NCBI GenBank assembly: GCA_945952175.1
Contig: CAMFHW010000205.1
Span: forward strand, 1 to 7,351
Length of the DNA: 7,351 bases
Source: an uncultured Phenylobacterium sp.
GTDB lineage: Bacteria; Pseudomonadota; Alphaproteobacteria; Caulobacterales; Caulobacteraceae
Reading direction: 5' to 3'
The translations under genes and the position numbers were made by a program. Below are positions 6,407-7,351 of this stretch, piece by piece (position 1 is the stretch's first letter; each line of letters opens with the position of its first letter). Under the pieces are notes generated by a model. It ran no database searches, was not told the DNA's origin, and worked only from the letters and a program-made list of their open reading frames with translations.

Positions 6407-6486
6407 ACGCTCCACTTTCTCAATATTACAGACTGTTAGGGGGATGCCGGGCGGTCTGAAATCCCCGGCCCGCCGGCGTTTCGCGC

Positions 6487-7206
6487 CTATCGGCCGGGCG
6501 CAATGTCCTGGTCGGCGGCGGGGCGGCGCCCTCCGGCGCGCAAAATGAGTCGGGCGCCGAACAGGCTGAGGCCGGCCAGGCCGAACCAGGTGAGGGCGTA
6601 GGCCAGGTGGGCGTTGCGAAAGGCGATGACCGTCAGGCCGCCGACGGGGTAGCCGCCGGGGTTCGGGGTCGCGTCCGCATCGACGAAGAAGGGCGCTGCG
6701 CCGGCGAGGCCTCGTGCCCGGGCGATGGCTGACACGTCCCTTGAGTACCAACGGTCGGCCGCCGGATCGTTGGCGCGCAGGAACCCGCCCCGCGGTTCGG
6801 TCATCCGAACGAGGCCGGTGACCAGCACGGGCCCTGACGGCGGCGTAGCGGCCGCGGCGCGATCGCCGGGCGCGAAGCCGCGGTTGACGAGGATCACACC
6901 CTCATCGGTCTTCAGCGGAGTGACGACCCACCAGCCCGGGCCCAGCTCGGTCACGGCCTGGACCAAGGTCTGACGATCGCCCAGGAAGACCCCGCGCATC
7001 TGCACGCGGCGATATTCGTCACGTTCGGCCGTGACCCTCGGCCAATCCGCGCGCGACGGAGGATTGGCCGGCGCGGCCGCCACGCGGGCGTTGACCCGCT
7101 GGATGAGGTCGAGCTTCCAAGCGCGGCGCTCGACCTGCCACACGCCCAGCGCTGCGAAGGCTATGGCCAGCCCGATGCAGAGGGCGAGGAAGGCCGCCCG
7201 CCTCAA
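6487..7206 (-). CDS. surf1: SURF1-family oxidase assembly protein
   Basis: SURF1 proteins help insert haem into subunit I of haem-copper oxidases in the cytoplasmic membrane. This one has 239 residues, the usual bacterial length. It has two membrane helices, near residues 4-23 and 198-222, flanking a periplasmic domain. Family signatures are LGVWQVERRAWKLDLI (21-36), GWWVVTPL, ILVNRGFAP and RNAHLAYALTWFGLA near the C-terminus. The start is a TTG at 7206 that overlaps the cyoD stop by four bases (TTGA). No ATG or GTG is available in frame nearby and no clear ribosome site precedes it, so translation is probably coupled to cyoD. In Paracoccus, separate SURF1 proteins serve the quinol and cytochrome c oxidases; the position after cyoD suggests this one serves the quinol oxidase. 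That specificity is inferred from context. Confidence 0.93.
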   Translation of the reverse strand: MRRAAFLALCIGLAIAFAALGVWQVERRAWKLDLIQRVNARVAAAPANPPSRADWPRVTAERDEYRRVQMRGVFLGDRQTLVQAVTELGPGWWVVTPLKTDEGVILVNRGFAPGDRAAAATPPSGPVLVTGLVRMTEPRGGFLRANDPAADRWYSRDVSAIARARGLAGAAPFFVDADATPNPGGYPVGGLTVIAFRNAHLAYALTWFGLAGLSLFGARLILRAGGRRPAADQDIAPGR

Positions 7207-7351
7207 GGCGCGGTGGGCATGGTCGCCGGCGTCATCGGCATCATGTTGCTGTTCAGGTGGTACATGATCCAGAGCGAGCCCGAGATCACGATGGCCACCA
7301 TCACCACGGTGAAGATCAGGGCCATCAAGGTCCAGCCGCCCTCGGCCCGGG
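7203..7351 (-). CDS. cyoD: Cytochrome bo3-type quinol oxidase subunit IV, C-terminal part
   Basis: The last 48 codons of a gene run in from the right edge and stop at 7203. The visible protein is one membrane helix, LMALIFTVVMVAIVISGSLWIM, followed by a short tail. The segment GSLWIMYHLNSNMMPM closely resembles the C-terminus of E. coli CyoD (GSIWIMWNLNYNMM). Subunit IV is a small three-helix membrane protein that assists assembly of the proton-pumping ubiquinol oxidase. The four-base overlap with the SURF1 gene and the same direction indicate one operon, with the other cyo genes expected beyond the window. The tail after NMM, rich in Met, Pro and Thr, is about ten residues longer than in E. 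coli. The identification rests on a short stretch but the motif is distinctive. Confidence 0.88.
   Translation of the reverse strand, partial: RAEGGWTLMALIFTVVMVAIVISGSLWIMYHLNSNMMPMTPATMPTAP

Noticed and set aside
6418..6445. AT-rich patch with TAATAT on the - strand as a -10 box
   Set aside because: No -35-like hexamer lies 15-19 bases upstream, so a promoter cannot be supported on sequence alone.

Overview
The window is a GC-rich stretch of bacterial chromosome, or of an integrated element, most likely from an alphaproteobacterium. A member of the Caulobacterales is a reasonable guess. This rests on the very high third-position GC, the MobA/MobL-type relaxase with a TraG/TrbB transfer module, and a bo3-type quinol oxidase operon that ends in a SURF1 gene. 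The genus cannot be fixed from the sequence alone.

Left part (1-4085, + strand): a conjugation module. It holds the 3' part of a MobA/MobL-type relaxase, an intact VirD4/TraG coupling ATPase and an intact TrbB (VirB11-type) ATPase. The genes are closely spaced with good ribosome binding sites and look like one operon. The trbB stop codon overlaps an ATG (TGATG), as expected for coupling to trbC. That frame closes after 28 codons and no mating-pore gene follows, so the module appears cut off right after trbB.

Middle (4086-4998, + strand): a small unrecognised ORF and a single-domain universal stress protein. The latter converges on the next block.

Right part (4999-7351, all - strand, read right to left): the end of cyoD (subunit IV of a cytochrome bo3-type quinol oxidase), a SURF1 assembly factor overlapping cyoD by four bases, a Crp/Fnr-family regulator without the FNR cysteine cluster, and a four-helix, histidine-bearing CopD-like membrane protein. 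Two 14-bp TTG-N8-CAA motifs of the Fnr/NnrR type lie upstream of the regulator gene and of the membrane protein gene. The second is spaced exactly as in a class II Fnr-type promoter. A plausible reading is that the regulator controls itself and the membrane protein in a respiratory or low-oxygen/NO-type response, next to a high-affinity quinol oxidase and a stress protein.

No complete new system is evident. The best leads are the truncated transfer module, the small candidate regulon with an altered recognition helix, and the leader of the regulator gene, which holds a perfect Shine-Dalgarno sequence before a six-codon ORF. No gene-free stretch exceeds 300 bases. The longest (6288-6486, 199 bases) holds the regulator leader, one Fnr-like site and a long inverted repeat. 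No tRNA, rRNA, CRISPR array or insertion sequence was seen.
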